A DNA stretch of 33,727 nucleotides from a virus, in the IMG/VR virus record IMGVR_UViG_3300034066_002435, positions 1-33,727 of that record. One strand, given 5' to 3'. The position numbers were made by a program, and so were the translations under genes. Position 1 is the first letter of the stretch; the number at the start of each line of letters is the position of its first letter. The notes under the pieces were generated by a model that did no database searches, was not told where the DNA came from, and worked only from the letters and a program-made list of their open reading frames with translations. This document shows positions 25,301-33,727 of the stretch, in pieces.

Positions 25301-27597
25301 ATTTTACAACTTTCGCAATCTTCCTCTTCGGCACCAGAAAGTTCTTGAAGGAGTGATTGCAGGTCTTGTTTTGGTTCTTCTACTACCTCATCAGTCTTAA
25401 TATCATAAGTGTTTTGGTAATAAGAAGTTTTCCACCCGTACTTATACGTAGTCAAAAAGTCATTTGCCATAACCGACGTAGGAACTTCATTATTATCATA
25501 ATTTTCTGGATTATAAGACCAGTTACCAGAAATTGCTTGGTCAAAAAACTTTTGCATCACAGCAACAATATTAATATAACCAGTATTACTAGGCATTTCC
25601 CAAAGAAGAGTATAGTTGTTCTTGAGAGAATGATATTGAGGAACAATTTGCTTGAGCGGACCTTTTTTTGATTTCTTAACGGACAAGTAATCTCTAGGTG
25701 GTTCAATTCCATTAGTTGCGTTTGACACAACGGAACTGCTCTCCGATGGCATCTGTGCGGACAGTGTTGAGTGCCTGAGACCATATTCCAAGATAGATGC
25801 TCTAAGAGTTTCCCAATCATGTTCTAACGGAATAGAAGAAATTTCATCTACATCTTTTTTATAAGTATCAATTGGAAGAATTCCATCAGAATATTTAGTA
25901 CGTCCAAAGTATTCGCAATGACCCTTTTCTTTAGCAAGTTGATTAGATGCTTTCAGTAGATAATATTGGAAAGATTCCGCAAGTCCATGAACAGCATCCC
26001 ATGCTTCTTGATCACCATAATTAAACCCAAGTTTTGCCAAATAGTGCGCAAGACCAATAAACCCTATACCAAGAGAACGACGCGCCTTGGTGGCGATTTC
26101 TGCCGCCTTTACGGGGTATTTTTGATAGTCAACCAATTCATCTAAACCACGAACTGAAAGGTCACAAAGTTCTTCCAGTTCCTCATCAGACTTAACTTTA
26201 CCGACATTAATTGCGGAAAGAATACAAAGTGCAATTTCCCCATGTTCGTCGTCAATGTGCTGAATTGGATACGTTGGTAGAGTAATTTCTTGACATAGAT
26301 TGCTCATCTCAACTTTATCTTTAAAGGAAGAGTGAGAGTTGCAATGGTCAATATTCATAATGTAGATACGACCCGTTTCAGCGCGTTCTTTAAGGAGACT
26401 AAGAATGAGTTCCTGTGCCTTAATAGTTTTCGACGGAATGGACGAATTATTCTCATATTCAACGTATAAATCGTCAAACTTGTCTGTTCCAAAAGAATCA
26501 TAAAGTCCAGGTACATCATGCGGGGAGAAAAGCGTGATTTCACCGTCCTGAATGAACCTCTCATAAAAGAGTTTGCTGATTTGAATACTGTAATCAAGTT
26601 TGCGAACACGATTATCCTCCGTACCTTTGTTATTTTTAAGAACTAGGATGTCTTCGATTTCTTGGTGCCAGATGGGGAAGTGGACTGTCGCGGATCCACC
26701 TCGTATGCCATTTTGCGTGCAACATCTGACAGTCGCTTCAAACTTCTTGAGAAATGGTACAACACCTGTGTGTTGAACTTCTCCCCCTCTGATTTTACTG
26801 TTGATGCCACGGATGCGACCAGCGTTGATACCGATTCCCGCCCTCTGTGCAACGTATCTGCCAATAGCCATATCGCTACTAAAGATACTATCGAGGGTGT
26901 CATCAACGTCAACAAGGACACAGCTAGCAAATTGTCTAAGCGGAGTTCGCACTCCCGCCATGATTGGTGTTGGGATGTTGATTTTGTGTTTTGAGATTGC
27001 GTCATAATATCTCTTTACATAGGAAAGACGTGTTTCTTTTGGATACTCTGCAAAAATAGTCAGAGCAATCATCATGTACATAAATTGTGGAGTCTCATAT
27101 ACACCACCACTACTTCTATCTTGTACAAGGTACTTATCAACTACTTGACGCAATCCTGCGTAAGTAAAGTTCATATCCCGTTCGTGAACAATATACGAAT
27201 CTGCTTTTGCAATTTCTTCTTTAGAGTATTTGGTATAAATGTCTCCATCGTAAACTTCTGCATTTACGCAATTGTAAATATGTTGCTCAAGATTGGGAAG
27301 TTCCTTTATTTTTCCATAAAGTTGTTTGCGAACAGAAAAGAGAAGAAGACGAGCAGCAACATATTGATAATTTGGATGATCCAAATCAATTAAATCTGAG
27401 GCGGAACGAATTAAAATTTCTTGAATTTCTTCAGTAGAAATTCCATCATAAAATTGAATACCAGATTTCATCTCTACTTGACTAGCAGAAACTCCTGCAA
27501 GATTTTTACATGCTTCTTCGACCATCAAATGCATTTTATCTAAATCAAGAGATTCAACTCTTCCATCACGTTTTTGTACTTTTGTTCCGTTACTCAT
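25297..27597 (-). CDS. nrdA: Class Ia ribonucleotide reductase, large subunit
   Basis: 766 residues. An N-terminal ATP-cone is visible (VQKRDGRVESLDLDKMHLMV). The catalytic barrel has FASCVLVDVDDTLDSIF (active-site Cys region), MSNLCQEITLP (Asn/Cys/Glu active-site motif) and AQMPSESSSVVSNATNGIEP. The C-terminus ends CESCKI, the mobile redox Cys pair that relays reducing equivalents. It reduces ribonucleoside diphosphates with NrdB. The ATG overlaps the primase stop (ATGA), so primase and reductase are co-transcribed. Length is normal. Confidence 0.97.
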   Translation of the reverse strand: MSNGTKVQKRDGRVESLDLDKMHLMVEEACKNLAGVSASQVEMKSGIQFYDGISTEEIQEILIRSASDLIDLDHPNYQYVAARLLLFSVRKQLYGKIKELPNLEQHIYNCVNAEVYDGDIYTKYSKEEIAKADSYIVHERDMNFTYAGLRQVVDKYLVQDRSSGGVYETPQFMYMMIALTIFAEYPKETRLSYVKRYYDAISKHKINIPTPIMAGVRTPLRQFASCVLVDVDDTLDSIFSSDMAIGRYVAQRAGIGINAGRIRGINSKIRGGEVQHTGVVPFLKKFEATVRCCTQNGIRGGSATVHFPIWHQEIEDILVLKNNKGTEDNRVRKLDYSIQISKLFYERFIQDGEITLFSPHDVPGLYDSFGTDKFDDLYVEYENNSSIPSKTIKAQELILSLLKERAETGRIYIMNIDHCNSHSSFKDKVEMSNLCQEITLPTYPIQHIDDEHGEIALCILSAINVGKVKSDEELEELCDLSVRGLDELVDYQKYPVKAAEIATKARRSLGIGFIGLAHYLAKLGFNYGDQEAWDAVHGLAESFQYYLLKASNQLAKEKGHCEYFGRTKYSDGILPIDTYKKDVDEISSIPLEHDWETLRASILEYGLRHSTLSAQMPSESSSVVSNATNGIEPPRDYLSVKKSKKGPLKQIVPQYHSLKNNYTLLWEMPSNTGYINIVAVMQKFFDQAISGNWSYNPENYDNNEVPTSVMANDFLTTYKYGWKTSYYQNTYDIKTDEVVEEPKQDLQSLLQELSGAEEEDCESCKI

Positions 27598-28562
27598 ATT
27601 TTTTTCCAGGTAGTAAATTTAAGTTTTGCTTCTAATCCAGAGTAAGTATTTGATTCTATCACAGATTGAACATCAAGTCCAGACAAAATCATATCATTAA
27701 TATCCTTTTCTTTTATTGATGTTGGCCAGATGACAACTTTTTGTCCATCACTAATGGCACGGGATATTCTTGAGTGGATTTCTGCATTACGTGGTTCGTT
27801 ATCATAGATCCAAACACAATCGTTAATACCCCACTTACTAACATCACCATCAGCTCCACAAAGAGCAATTGAGTTGCGAATGAAAGTTGAGTCGAATGGT
27901 CCTTCTGTGATGTAGACAGTTTTACTTTTTTCAATTTCATCGAGACCGTAGATTTTTGGTGCGTCATCATTAAGCATTACTGTAATGTATTTAATCTTGC
28001 TTGGACCAAGTGCTCTACCTTGAAATCCAACTAAGTTATTTTGATAGAACAATGGGATAATAATCCTAGGTTCATCTTTAATTATATCATCGAAGACTTT
28101 CTTTAAAGAATTTGTCCACGATTTGAATTTATCTGCGTAATAAAATTTATAAGGGTTTAATTTTCTATTTTCTAGATATGTTTTAGAAATTTCAATTTCA
28201 GATGCTTTTGGTAAATTTAGTTTTGGTTTAAATTTTGGAGTCTCAAATTCAAATTTAGGTTCTTCTGTAGTAAAGTTTTTCCCAGTGTGTCCCTCTTTAA
28301 ACTTTTCAAATTGATATTGTTTATATACAAATGGATCAAAGTCTTTTAAAAAATTATTAAATGATGTATTTGCTCCACAATTATGGCATTTAAAATTTGT
28401 ATTATTCTTTACTTGATAGAAATAACCTCTTGCTTTATTTTTGTTTTTCTTAGAATCTCCGCAAATTGGGCAACGGCAATTATAAAGATTATTTTTTATT
28501 TTTTTAAACTTTAACAATTTAGCGGATATCAAATTGAGATATTTAATATCGACAAAATCCAT
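27594..28562 (-). CDS. T4 gp61-type DNA primase
   Basis: 322 residues. Zinc-binding N-terminus CRCPICGDSK (about 29-38) and FKCHNCGAN (about 57-65) recognises template. The TOPRIM-type core contains VYITEGPFDSTFIRN (Glu) and VWIYDNEPRNAEI (DxD-like). This matches gp61 of T4-like phages, which makes RNA primers on the gp41 helicase. It is slightly shorter than or similar to T4 gp61 (342). A host-type promoter (28586-28613) lies 24 bases upstream. Its stop overlaps the nrdA ATG. Confidence 0.88.
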   Translation of the reverse strand: MDFVDIKYLNLISAKLLKFKKIKNNLYNCRCPICGDSKKNKNKARGYFYQVKNNTNFKCHNCGANTSFNNFLKDFDPFVYKQYQFEKFKEGHTGKNFTTEEPKFEFETPKFKPKLNLPKASEIEISKTYLENRKLNPYKFYYADKFKSWTNSLKKVFDDIIKDEPRIIIPLFYQNNLVGFQGRALGPSKIKYITVMLNDDAPKIYGLDEIEKSKTVYITEGPFDSTFIRNSIALCGADGDVSKWGINDCVWIYDNEPRNAEIHSRISRAISDGQKVVIWPTSIKEKDINDMILSGLDVQSVIESNTYSGLEAKLKFTTWKKI

Positions 28563-28585
28563 GACAACACATTTAACGTCTATGT

Positions 28586-28613
28586 ATCATACCAGAATAT
28601 TTGGTTTTGTCAA
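28586..28613 (-). promoter_or_regulatory. Host-type promoter of the primase/nrd operon
   Basis: TTGACA (28613-28608), 16-base spacer, TATGAT (28591-28586). Start predicted just before the primase ATG at 28562. Confidence 0.8.
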
Positions 28614-28655
28614 TGCGCGTATCCATATTATACAATGGGGGATGATTGTTATTAC

Positions 28656-29084
28656 TTATTTTATCTTTTCGTTAACTATTCTATTGTGAGTTTCCATTCC
28701 AGCAGGAGTCCACCACCCAGAAGCAAGAGTAGATATTGAAGCAGCAACAACTGCAAGTACTACCCCACTTCCAACAGTAATCCACTTTATTTTATCAATT
28801 TCTGTTATCTTTTCTTCCATATGCTCTATTTTTTTATCAATATGCAAACGATGTTCTTTATTTTCTTCTTTTAGTTCCCCAATAAGACCACCTATCAAAT
28901 CATCTGATTTAACACACTGTTCGATTTTTTCTTCATGAACAGCAAGCATTTTACTAATACTTTGACTTGTTTTACCCATAATCTGAATTGCTTCATCTAT
29001 CTTCTTTAATAAAAGTTCGTAAGAAGATAAACGTTCCTCTAAAACAGCAATTTTAGTATCTGTAGTTGTGTTTTGGTTGAACAT
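28656..29084 (-). CDS. Coiled-coil protein with a C-terminal membrane helix
   Basis: 142 residues. About 1-100 is a long coiled coil (KIAVLEERLSSYELLLKKID, then EENKEHRLHIDKKIEHMEEK), followed by a hydrophobic helix WITVGSGVVLAVVAASIS (about 103-120) and a short polar tail. This shape occurs in phage membrane proteins, possibly holin-associated or host-membrane targeted, but no family is identified. An AATAAATA late box lies 68 bases upstream in an AT-rich stretch, so late expression is probable. Confidence 0.65.
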   Translation of the reverse strand: MFNQNTTTDTKIAVLEERLSSYELLLKKIDEAIQIMGKTSQSISKMLAVHEEKIEQCVKSDDLIGGLIGELKEENKEHRLHIDKKIEHMEEKITEIDKIKWITVGSGVVLAVVAASISTLASGWWTPAGMETHNRIVNEKIK

Positions 29085-29151
29085 TTTTTTAAGGATTTAT
29101 TTTTTTTATATACTACAAAAATAAAAAATAAACCCAAAGTAGTACTACAGA

Positions 29152-29159
29152 TATTTATT
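29152..29159 (-). promoter_or_regulatory. Late promoter AATAAATA
   Basis: On the minus strand, 68 bases before the ATG at 29084. Fits NATAAATA, but the surrounding run of A and T lowers the specificity. Confidence 0.5.
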
Positions 29160-29164
29160 TTTTT

Positions 29165-29368
29165 TTATTTTTTTCTTCTATACATTTTTACAAGATTCTT
29201 AAAGAAAGGATTCCAGGTTCTCATTTTTCCTTTCCTCAAATCTACAGGAGGTTCATCACCGGATTCTTTTGTTCCTGCAATTTGCCCATGACTCAATGCC
29301 ATAGTAGGTTCTTCATTTAAATGCGATCGAAATATTTCAAGTATTCTATTAATTTTTTTCTGATTCAT
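29165..29368 (-). CDS. Small conserved-type phage protein of unknown function
   Basis: 67 residues, start MNQKKINRILEIFRSHL. The middle holds MALSHGQIAGTKESGDEPPV, a Gly/Pro-rich turn, and the end is basic (NLVKMYRRKK). It gives the impression of a short conserved cyanomyovirus protein and may be virion-associated. The 5' end overlaps the end of the next upstream gene by 20 bases. Function unknown. Confidence 0.65.
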   Translation of the reverse strand: MNQKKINRILEIFRSHLNEEPTMALSHGQIAGTKESGDEPPVDLRKGKMRTWNPFFKNLVKMYRRKK

Positions 29369-29741
29369 TGTAGATTTTATACAACTTTGTTAAGCAATTT
29401 ATATCAACCGTAATATCATGTATTGGTGTTTTTGGATAGTCCGGTAATCTACCAAGAAAAATAATAAATGATTTTAAAGAAGACCAAAGTTCTTTCTCTA
29501 TTTTAAAAAATAACATTGGAGTTGTTGCTTCCCCAAAAATATTATAAAGAATAATAAAATGATTTAGTAGAAGGTGAGTTTTTAATTCACCTTCTCTTTT
29601 ATATCTTTTCAGTAACCTTTTAATATATTTGAAATGATTTAAATCTTTTTCAAAATCTTCTTTTGTTACTGCTTGAGGATTTTCATAATTTTTAATAGCA
29701 AATAAAATAAAATTGTCCTCATTCAATTCAGTAAAAATCAT
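29349..29741 (-). CDS. Conserved T4-like phage protein of unknown function
   Basis: 130 residues, mostly helical: MIFTELNEDNFILFAIKNYE, LNHFKYIKRLLKRYKREGEL, LLNHFIILYNIFGEATTPML. The pattern of an opening TELNEDNF, an RLL-RY segment and LLNH-I-LYN-FG recurs in a small protein common to T4-like phages of marine bacteria (cyanophages, pelagiphages), whose role is unknown. Six bases separate it from the preceding gene's stop. Confidence 0.7.
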   Translation of the reverse strand: MIFTELNEDNFILFAIKNYENPQAVTKEDFEKDLNHFKYIKRLLKRYKREGELKTHLLLNHFIILYNIFGEATTPMLFFKIEKELWSSLKSFIIFLGRLPDYPKTPIHDITVDINCLTKLYKIYNESEKN

Positions 29742-29747
29742 AAATCA

Positions 29748-30509
29748 TCAAGCAAAAGGATTGGAATCATAAAGTGGAGTATTTCCTGTCGTAATACCAG
29801 ACATTGCAACTAGAACTTCTTTTTTAACTCTCAAGTTACCTTCAGCATCTTTATAAGTTTGAATACCAACCCATCCAGAATGAGTTAATTCGTAAGTAGT
29901 AGTTGCAGCATCAGCAACTCCAGCATCAGCAACACCATAAATTGATGCTTCGTACCCACCACTTATTCTATTGAATACAACAGAAGTACCAGAAGTAATT
30001 GCGGATGCAATCGTAGAAGCAAGAGAAACCGTTGTTGATGCGATTGAAGTAACTACTCTAGAAACACTTCCACTAACTAAAGTATCTCCAACTAGAATGC
30101 CAGTTGTACTTGCAATAGCAACAATGTTGGTACCAATACCAGCAGTAGCAGATGCTGTAGTAGATACTTCAGTGGTTGTTTCTGTTGTATCAGTAAAAAT
30201 CTGTTGATATCTCTTATCTTTAATTGTATATTTTGGAAGTTCGCTAATATCAAATTGAACTCCGGAAATAGCAGCACCACTTAATCCACAAGTTCTTCCA
30301 ATTGATAATTGAGTTGTACTTGCAATACCAACAATTACAGCATCTCCATAATAAGTTCCTGTTCTATCACCGAAGCGAATCACATCTCCAGTAGCAGCAG
30401 CACCTACCTGCCCAAAAGTTGTGCCTGTTCCAGTTACAATTAAAGTATCATAGTCTAAAGATACTGTACCACCAGATCCTTTAGCATCATTATTTCCCCA
30501 GAGTGCCAT
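29748..30509 (-). CDS. Probable virion structural protein
   Basis: 253 residues, start MALWGNNDAKGSGGTVSLDY. It is Thr/Ser/Gly/Ala-rich with repeating beta-type segments (TGTGTTFGQVGAAATGD, VAIASTTGILVGDTLVSG). The start and the repeated -AST- blocks are typical of a virion structural protein conserved in cyanomyoviruses. It contains no catalytic motif. A TATAAATA late promoter lies 33 bases before the ATG, directly attached to the preceding terminator. The exact virion location is not deducible. Confidence 0.75.
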   Translation of the reverse strand: MALWGNNDAKGSGGTVSLDYDTLIVTGTGTTFGQVGAAATGDVIRFGDRTGTYYGDAVIVGIASTTQLSIGRTCGLSGAAISGVQFDISELPKYTIKDKRYQQIFTDTTETTTEVSTTASATAGIGTNIVAIASTTGILVGDTLVSGSVSRVVTSIASTTVSLASTIASAITSGTSVVFNRISGGYEASIYGVADAGVADAATTTYELTHSGWVGIQTYKDAEGNLRVKKEVLVAMSGITTGNTPLYDSNPFA

Positions 30510-30541
30510 GTCTTTTCCCGTAAAAGTTATTTGCTAAAAAT

Positions 30542-30580
30542 TATTTATAAAAAATGGAGACTGTTAAATTAAGTCTCCAT
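30542..30580 (-). promoter_or_regulatory. Terminator fused to the late promoter of the structural gene
   Basis: Stem ATGGAGACT/AGTCTCCAT (30580-30572 with 30562-30554), U run 30553-30549, continuing directly into TATAAATA (30549-30542). It ends upstream transcripts and starts the late transcript of 29748-30509. Confidence 0.75.
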
Positions 30581-30608
30581 TAATATTCTTAAGTTAAGTA
30601 TAAAAAAA

Positions 30609-30779
30609 TCAGCAACCCTTAAGAAGAGCTGATTTTACAGTTGTTGCAATTACATTATCAATATCATTATCAGTGGTATTTACATAACGCTCAAGTAGTT
30701 CAACTACAAGACGCTTGGTATGACAGGAATTCATCGCTGCGAAAAGAAGTGGTTTTACAACTTCGACTAATACTCCCAT
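30609..30779 (-). CDS. Small phage protein of unknown function
   Basis: 56 residues, start MGVLVEVVKPLLFAAMNS, end KSALLKGC. Predicted helical, with ELLERYVNTTDNDIDNVIAT in the middle. An excellent Shine-Dalgarno (GGAGGT) lies four bases before the ATG, the best ribosome site in the region, so it is probably highly translated. A terminator follows its stop by about 30 bases. Confidence 0.75.
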   Translation of the reverse strand: MGVLVEVVKPLLFAAMNSCHTKRLVVELLERYVNTTDNDIDNVIATTVKSALLKGC

Positions 30780-30837
30780 GATAACCTCCGGATAAATGGA
30801 TTCAAAACTATTTAGGAATTTTACCTAAATTTAATAA

Positions 30838-33246
30838 TCAACTAATATCAGGAGAAACTCCAGAAGAAACCGCTCTTTTTGCTGCCGTCAATTGCATCGT
30901 CTTACTCTGTACTAACTTAGAAAGAGCAGACTTTTGTTTAGGATTTAATTCATTTGAAGATGGTTGATTAACCTGTGAAGTATTTTGTTGTTGAGTATTT
31001 ATATCAAGTGCTTCACTTCTCATACCACGTTTTGCAGTTTTTCTTCTACGTTGAGTTTCTTTAGTAGAGGATGAAGGTGAGGTATTCTTTCTTATACCAA
31101 TATTAGTATCACTTAAATTCTTTTCCTTACCAACTCTTACCGGAACAATATCTCCAGTCTTAACCTTACCTTTTGCCTTTGTCGCTGGTTTTGATTGATA
31201 TGCTCTAACTTTTGCTTTAGGTGCAGTTTCAGATGCTGCAGCAGCCATATGCCTTACATTTTGAAGATGATCGTCTGTTGCAATTACTTTTTTAGCATCA
31301 GGTTTCACAATCTTTTTAACTACTTCTGCCTTTTTCTCAGGACCAGAACCTGTACGCATTCCACCAGTAAAATGAACATTCTTTCTCTCAAGATTTTTTA
31401 CCCCAATTCTGGATTTTAAATCTTTAGCAAACTCTCCTGGTTTATCCATAGGAGTACTTGGTTTTTTACTTCCAAATTCAGATCCGCCGCGAGCAGTCAC
31501 CACAGATTTTTGAGCAGGTCTTCTTGAACTATCTCCCAACCTTACTACTGGTTTGTTTGGTTTGGTCGTTTCTTTAAACTTTTTAGTACTTCTAAATTGA
31601 TCAAATCCATATTTATCACCAGGGTCATCTTTTTCTTCCTTTACAGGTTCTCCTGGTTTTCTGAGTTTATGATGGGCAAACTGGCTAGGTGTTAATGATT
31701 GCACCTTCTCCCACTTACCCGATTTCTTTCTCATCACATCAATCTTAGCAGCATCAGGATGTCTTTGATCTGCAAGATTATCATCAACATCATGTATTAC
31801 TTGAGTTTTGCTCTCAAGTTTTTTTTTACCTTTTTTCATTGAACTTGGAAGTTTTGCTTCATCTACGCAAATCTCACTTTGTTCTTCAATTTTATTAATC
31901 ATTCTAGCAATAAGTTGTTGTCTTATTACTTCTTCTTTTGTTTCGACTTTGTGGGGAAGTCCTTCGTGCTTTGTTTTAGCAAACTTACGAATTTCCTTTT
32001 CGCCCATTCCATCAACAATTTTAAGAACTCTATCACTTACTTCAGATCTTGGGGTTTGACCTCTTTTCACTGAAAGAGCAAGACCAAAAATCTTTTGCTG
32101 CTGCTCACTTTCTGCTTTTTCAGTTAATTGATATTCTTCTTTATATGAATTAGCGGCAGAGATCCAATAATCTTCTTTTACGTTACGAATAACTCTTTGA
32201 AGATCTTCTGGAGATATGTTTATATTTCTACGTTGCGCTCTTACAGCTGCTGCCTTTTGTTTAGCACTCAATCCTGGTTCTGAAGTTTTTGCAGGAACTT
32301 TAGTTGTCTTTGCCTGAGGTTTTGGTGTTGATTTTTTTGAAGGAGTAGTTGCAGGTCCCCAAGGATCAGCAACTGGAGATGATGCTTTTCTTTGTTCTGG
32401 TTTTGGTGATGGTTTTGGTGCTTCTGGTTTTGGTGCTTCTGGTTTTGGGGCAGAATAAGATCCACTACTTACTCTTTCTCTTTGTCCAACTCCAGCACCA
32501 CGGTAAGTTGATGCAGTTCTTGTTTTAGTATGTGCTGTACTTGGTTTTTTATCACCTTCCATTTTACGAGCAACACCTAATGCACCTCTAGCAACTTGTC
32601 TTGCACCAGAAGCAATAGCACCGGAAGCAGCACTTTTAACTCCACGAACTTTACTGGAAAGTTTTTGTCTTGCAAGTCTTCCAACTGCTTTTAATAGATT
32701 ACCTTTTTTCTTTTGTCCTGTTGGAGTATCGTGCCCAAAAGTAACTGTTGCTTCAGTTAATGCATACTCAAGGGCTTCTTCAATTTCGTCATCGTCATAC
32801 CCTTCATCAAGAAGTTCATTATAAACACTCTCAACAATATAATCAACTTCATCAATCTCGATCATTTCAATAAGAGTTCCACCAAGATTTTCTAGTGCTT
32901 CCCCCAATTCAAGTTTTGGATTAATCTTAATTTTATTATTAACTTCTTTTTCTGTTATTTTTTCTTCTTTTTCCTTTTTTGCCGGAATTTTATCTTCAAT
33001 TTCAATCAGGTCTTCTCTCCAATTTGAATATCCCTCTTTGGTGAGTTTCTTTTTTGATTTTCTAAGACGTTTAAAATCTGCAGAAGTTAATTTCCCATAA
33101 GGAGCAGCAACATCAATTTTAGTTTGACCGCCAATCAACCCTTCTTTAACAGATTTTGTTTTCTTATCTTTCAAAGCTTTTTTCATTGATTCTCTAGTAT
33201 TTCCATCACTATCAAAATCAAGATAATCGGGTTTTGCTTTAGTCAT
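30838..33246 (-). CDS. Large low-complexity protein, probably virion-associated
   Basis: 802 residues, start MTKAKPDYLDFDSDGNTRES. An acidic helical region (about 110-165: EALENLGGTLIEMIEIDEVDY) is followed by a basic Lys/Pro/Ala-rich stretch with KPEAPKPEAPKPSPKPE repeats (about 265-285) and other disordered segments. A more folded-looking part around 335-440 (ISPEDLQRVIRNVKEDYWIS and KIVDGMGEKEIRKFAKT) is followed by a basic, disordered C-terminus. No catalytic motif is seen. The composition suggests an injected, scaffold or capsid-core protein. A TATAAATA box lies 34-41 bases upstream inside the preceding gene. Confidence 0.6.
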   Translation of the reverse strand: MTKAKPDYLDFDSDGNTRESMKKALKDKKTKSVKEGLIGGQTKIDVAAPYGKLTSADFKRLRKSKKKLTKEGYSNWREDLIEIEDKIPAKKEKEEKITEKEVNNKIKINPKLELGEALENLGGTLIEMIEIDEVDYIVESVYNELLDEGYDDDEIEEALEYALTEATVTFGHDTPTGQKKKGNLLKAVGRLARQKLSSKVRGVKSAASGAIASGARQVARGALGVARKMEGDKKPSTAHTKTRTASTYRGAGVGQRERVSSGSYSAPKPEAPKPEAPKPSPKPEQRKASSPVADPWGPATTPSKKSTPKPQAKTTKVPAKTSEPGLSAKQKAAAVRAQRRNINISPEDLQRVIRNVKEDYWISAANSYKEEYQLTEKAESEQQQKIFGLALSVKRGQTPRSEVSDRVLKIVDGMGEKEIRKFAKTKHEGLPHKVETKEEVIRQQLIARMINKIEEQSEICVDEAKLPSSMKKGKKKLESKTQVIHDVDDNLADQRHPDAAKIDVMRKKSGKWEKVQSLTPSQFAHHKLRKPGEPVKEEKDDPGDKYGFDQFRSTKKFKETTKPNKPVVRLGDSSRRPAQKSVVTARGGSEFGSKKPSTPMDKPGEFAKDLKSRIGVKNLERKNVHFTGGMRTGSGPEKKAEVVKKIVKPDAKKVIATDDHLQNVRHMAAAASETAPKAKVRAYQSKPATKAKGKVKTGDIVPVRVGKEKNLSDTNIGIRKNTSPSSSTKETQRRRKTAKRGMRSEALDINTQQQNTSQVNQPSSNELNPKQKSALSKLVQSKTMQLTAAKRAVSSGVSPDIS

Positions 33247-33247
33247 C

Positions 33248-33727
33248 TTAAAAAGTACTTGCTTTTTTTGCCTTATATTTATTTATAAAATTTACTCCAT
33301 ATGCTTTACCCCCATACTGAAGATTTTTCTTATTAGTTCCAATTGCACCTGGAGTCATTTTTGCGTGATATTTAAATGACCCTAAAGTTCCAACAAGAGT
33401 ATTTGGGTGAGTTTTATCCCTCATTAAACTATCCATTTTAACTTCATTGTACTCAACAATATCTTTTATCCAGGATTTAAACATAACATCTTCTTCAGTG
33501 ACGCAAATCAAATAATTTGTTCCTCTACGTATAACTTTACCTACCAGACCAGTATTCACATTTTCCACAATATCTCCAATTTTGTAAATTTTATTTTGGA
33601 TATAATTTTCTCTTAAATTTTTAAAGTCTAATTCTGGGGCAATTTCCCAAAGATTATAATTTTCCTTAACATTTTCTTTAAATCCCATTGCTTTCCTGAG
33701 CTCGTTAAACAATTTTCTAGCATCAAG
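33248..33727 (-). CDS. Phage protein, C-terminal part (runs off the right edge)
   Basis: At least 160 codons with no stop up to the window edge; the visible part begins LDARKLFNELRKAMGFKE. KIGDIVENVNTGLVGKVIRR looks like a small beta-barrel (KOW/SH3-like) fold, and the C-terminus ends NKYKAKKASTF. The visible MFNEL start is a TTG and not a true start, so the 5' end is missing. Probable cyanophage conserved protein, possibly virion-related. Function unknown. Confidence 0.65.
   Translation of the reverse strand, partial: LDARKLFNELRKAMGFKENVKENYNLWEIAPELDFKNLRENYIQNKIYKIGDIVENVNTGLVGKVIRRGTNYLICVTEEDVMFKSWIKDIVEYNEVKMDSLMRDKTHPNTLVGTLGSFKYHAKMTPGAIGTNKKNLQYGGKAYGVNFINKYKAKKASTF
33280..33287 (-). 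promoter_or_regulatory. Late promoter box inside the upstream gene
   Basis: TATAAATA on the minus strand, 34 bases before the ATG of the 802-residue gene, within the 3' end of the partial gene. Confidence 0.6.

Noticed and set aside
30985-31000. TATAAATA box inside the 802-residue gene
   Set aside because: It lies deep in coding sequence with no start codon shortly downstream on the minus strand, and such boxes are expected by chance in AT-rich DNA.
32390-32450. Short direct repeats in the 802-residue gene considered as a possible CRISPR or DNA repeat
   Set aside because: They encode KPEAP-type protein repeats, with no spacer structure, so they are a coding low-complexity tract.

Overview
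The window is almost certainly part of the genome of a T4-like cyanophage (cyanomyovirus) infecting marine unicellular cyanobacteria. The signs are an AT-rich genome with nearly all genes on the minus strand, class I ribonucleotide reductase genes next to a gp61-type primase, NATAAATA late promoters beside host-type TTGACA/TATAAT promoters, small virion-type genes, a large tRNA array, and cyanobacterial cargo (a high-light-inducible protein and an SLH-domain porin). No host core genes are present. Transcription runs from high to low coordinates throughout.

Right end (28.6-33.7 kb): virion-type and conserved phage genes, including a partial gene at the right edge, an 802-residue low-complexity protein, a probable virion structural protein, small conserved proteins and a coiled-coil membrane protein. 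Next comes the DNA-precursor/replication block (23.1-28.6 kb): primase, nrdA and nrdB, then small genes and a GIY-YIG endonuclease. From 21.7 to 23.0 kb lie an RlpA-like double-psi beta-barrel protein with a signal peptide, a membrane/lipoprotein-like protein and a small Hc1-like basic protein.

The centre (16.6-21.5 kb) is an RNA locus: 23 recognisable tRNA genes, two HNH endonuclease genes whose stop codons lie inside the following tRNA, several host-type promoters, hairpin spacers, two structured stretches of unknown function, and a circularly permuted tmRNA gene. The tmRNA is supported by the acceptor stem, T arm, P2 and P5 helices and a cyanobacterial-type tag (NNIVSFRRTAVAV). It is the most striking element in the window.

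The left half (1.8-15.7 kb) is one tightly packed cell-surface glycan operon of 16 genes, mostly joined by ATGA or longer overlaps: carbamoyltransferase, NAD synthetase, methyltransferases, UDP-glucose-type dehydrogenase, GDP-mannose 3,5-epimerase, several glycosyltransferases, a split heptose kinase/nucleotidyltransferase pair with a HAD phosphatase, and a cupin. It probably builds or modifies a lipopolysaccharide or a virion glycan. The far left carries the porin gene and the start of an hli gene, separated by a terminator whose loop is exactly the -35 box of the hli promoter.

A recurrent theme is compaction of regulation: promoters nested in terminator hairpins, promoters inside the ends of preceding genes, and stop codons supplied by tRNAs. 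All assignments come from reading the sequence. No database search was run.
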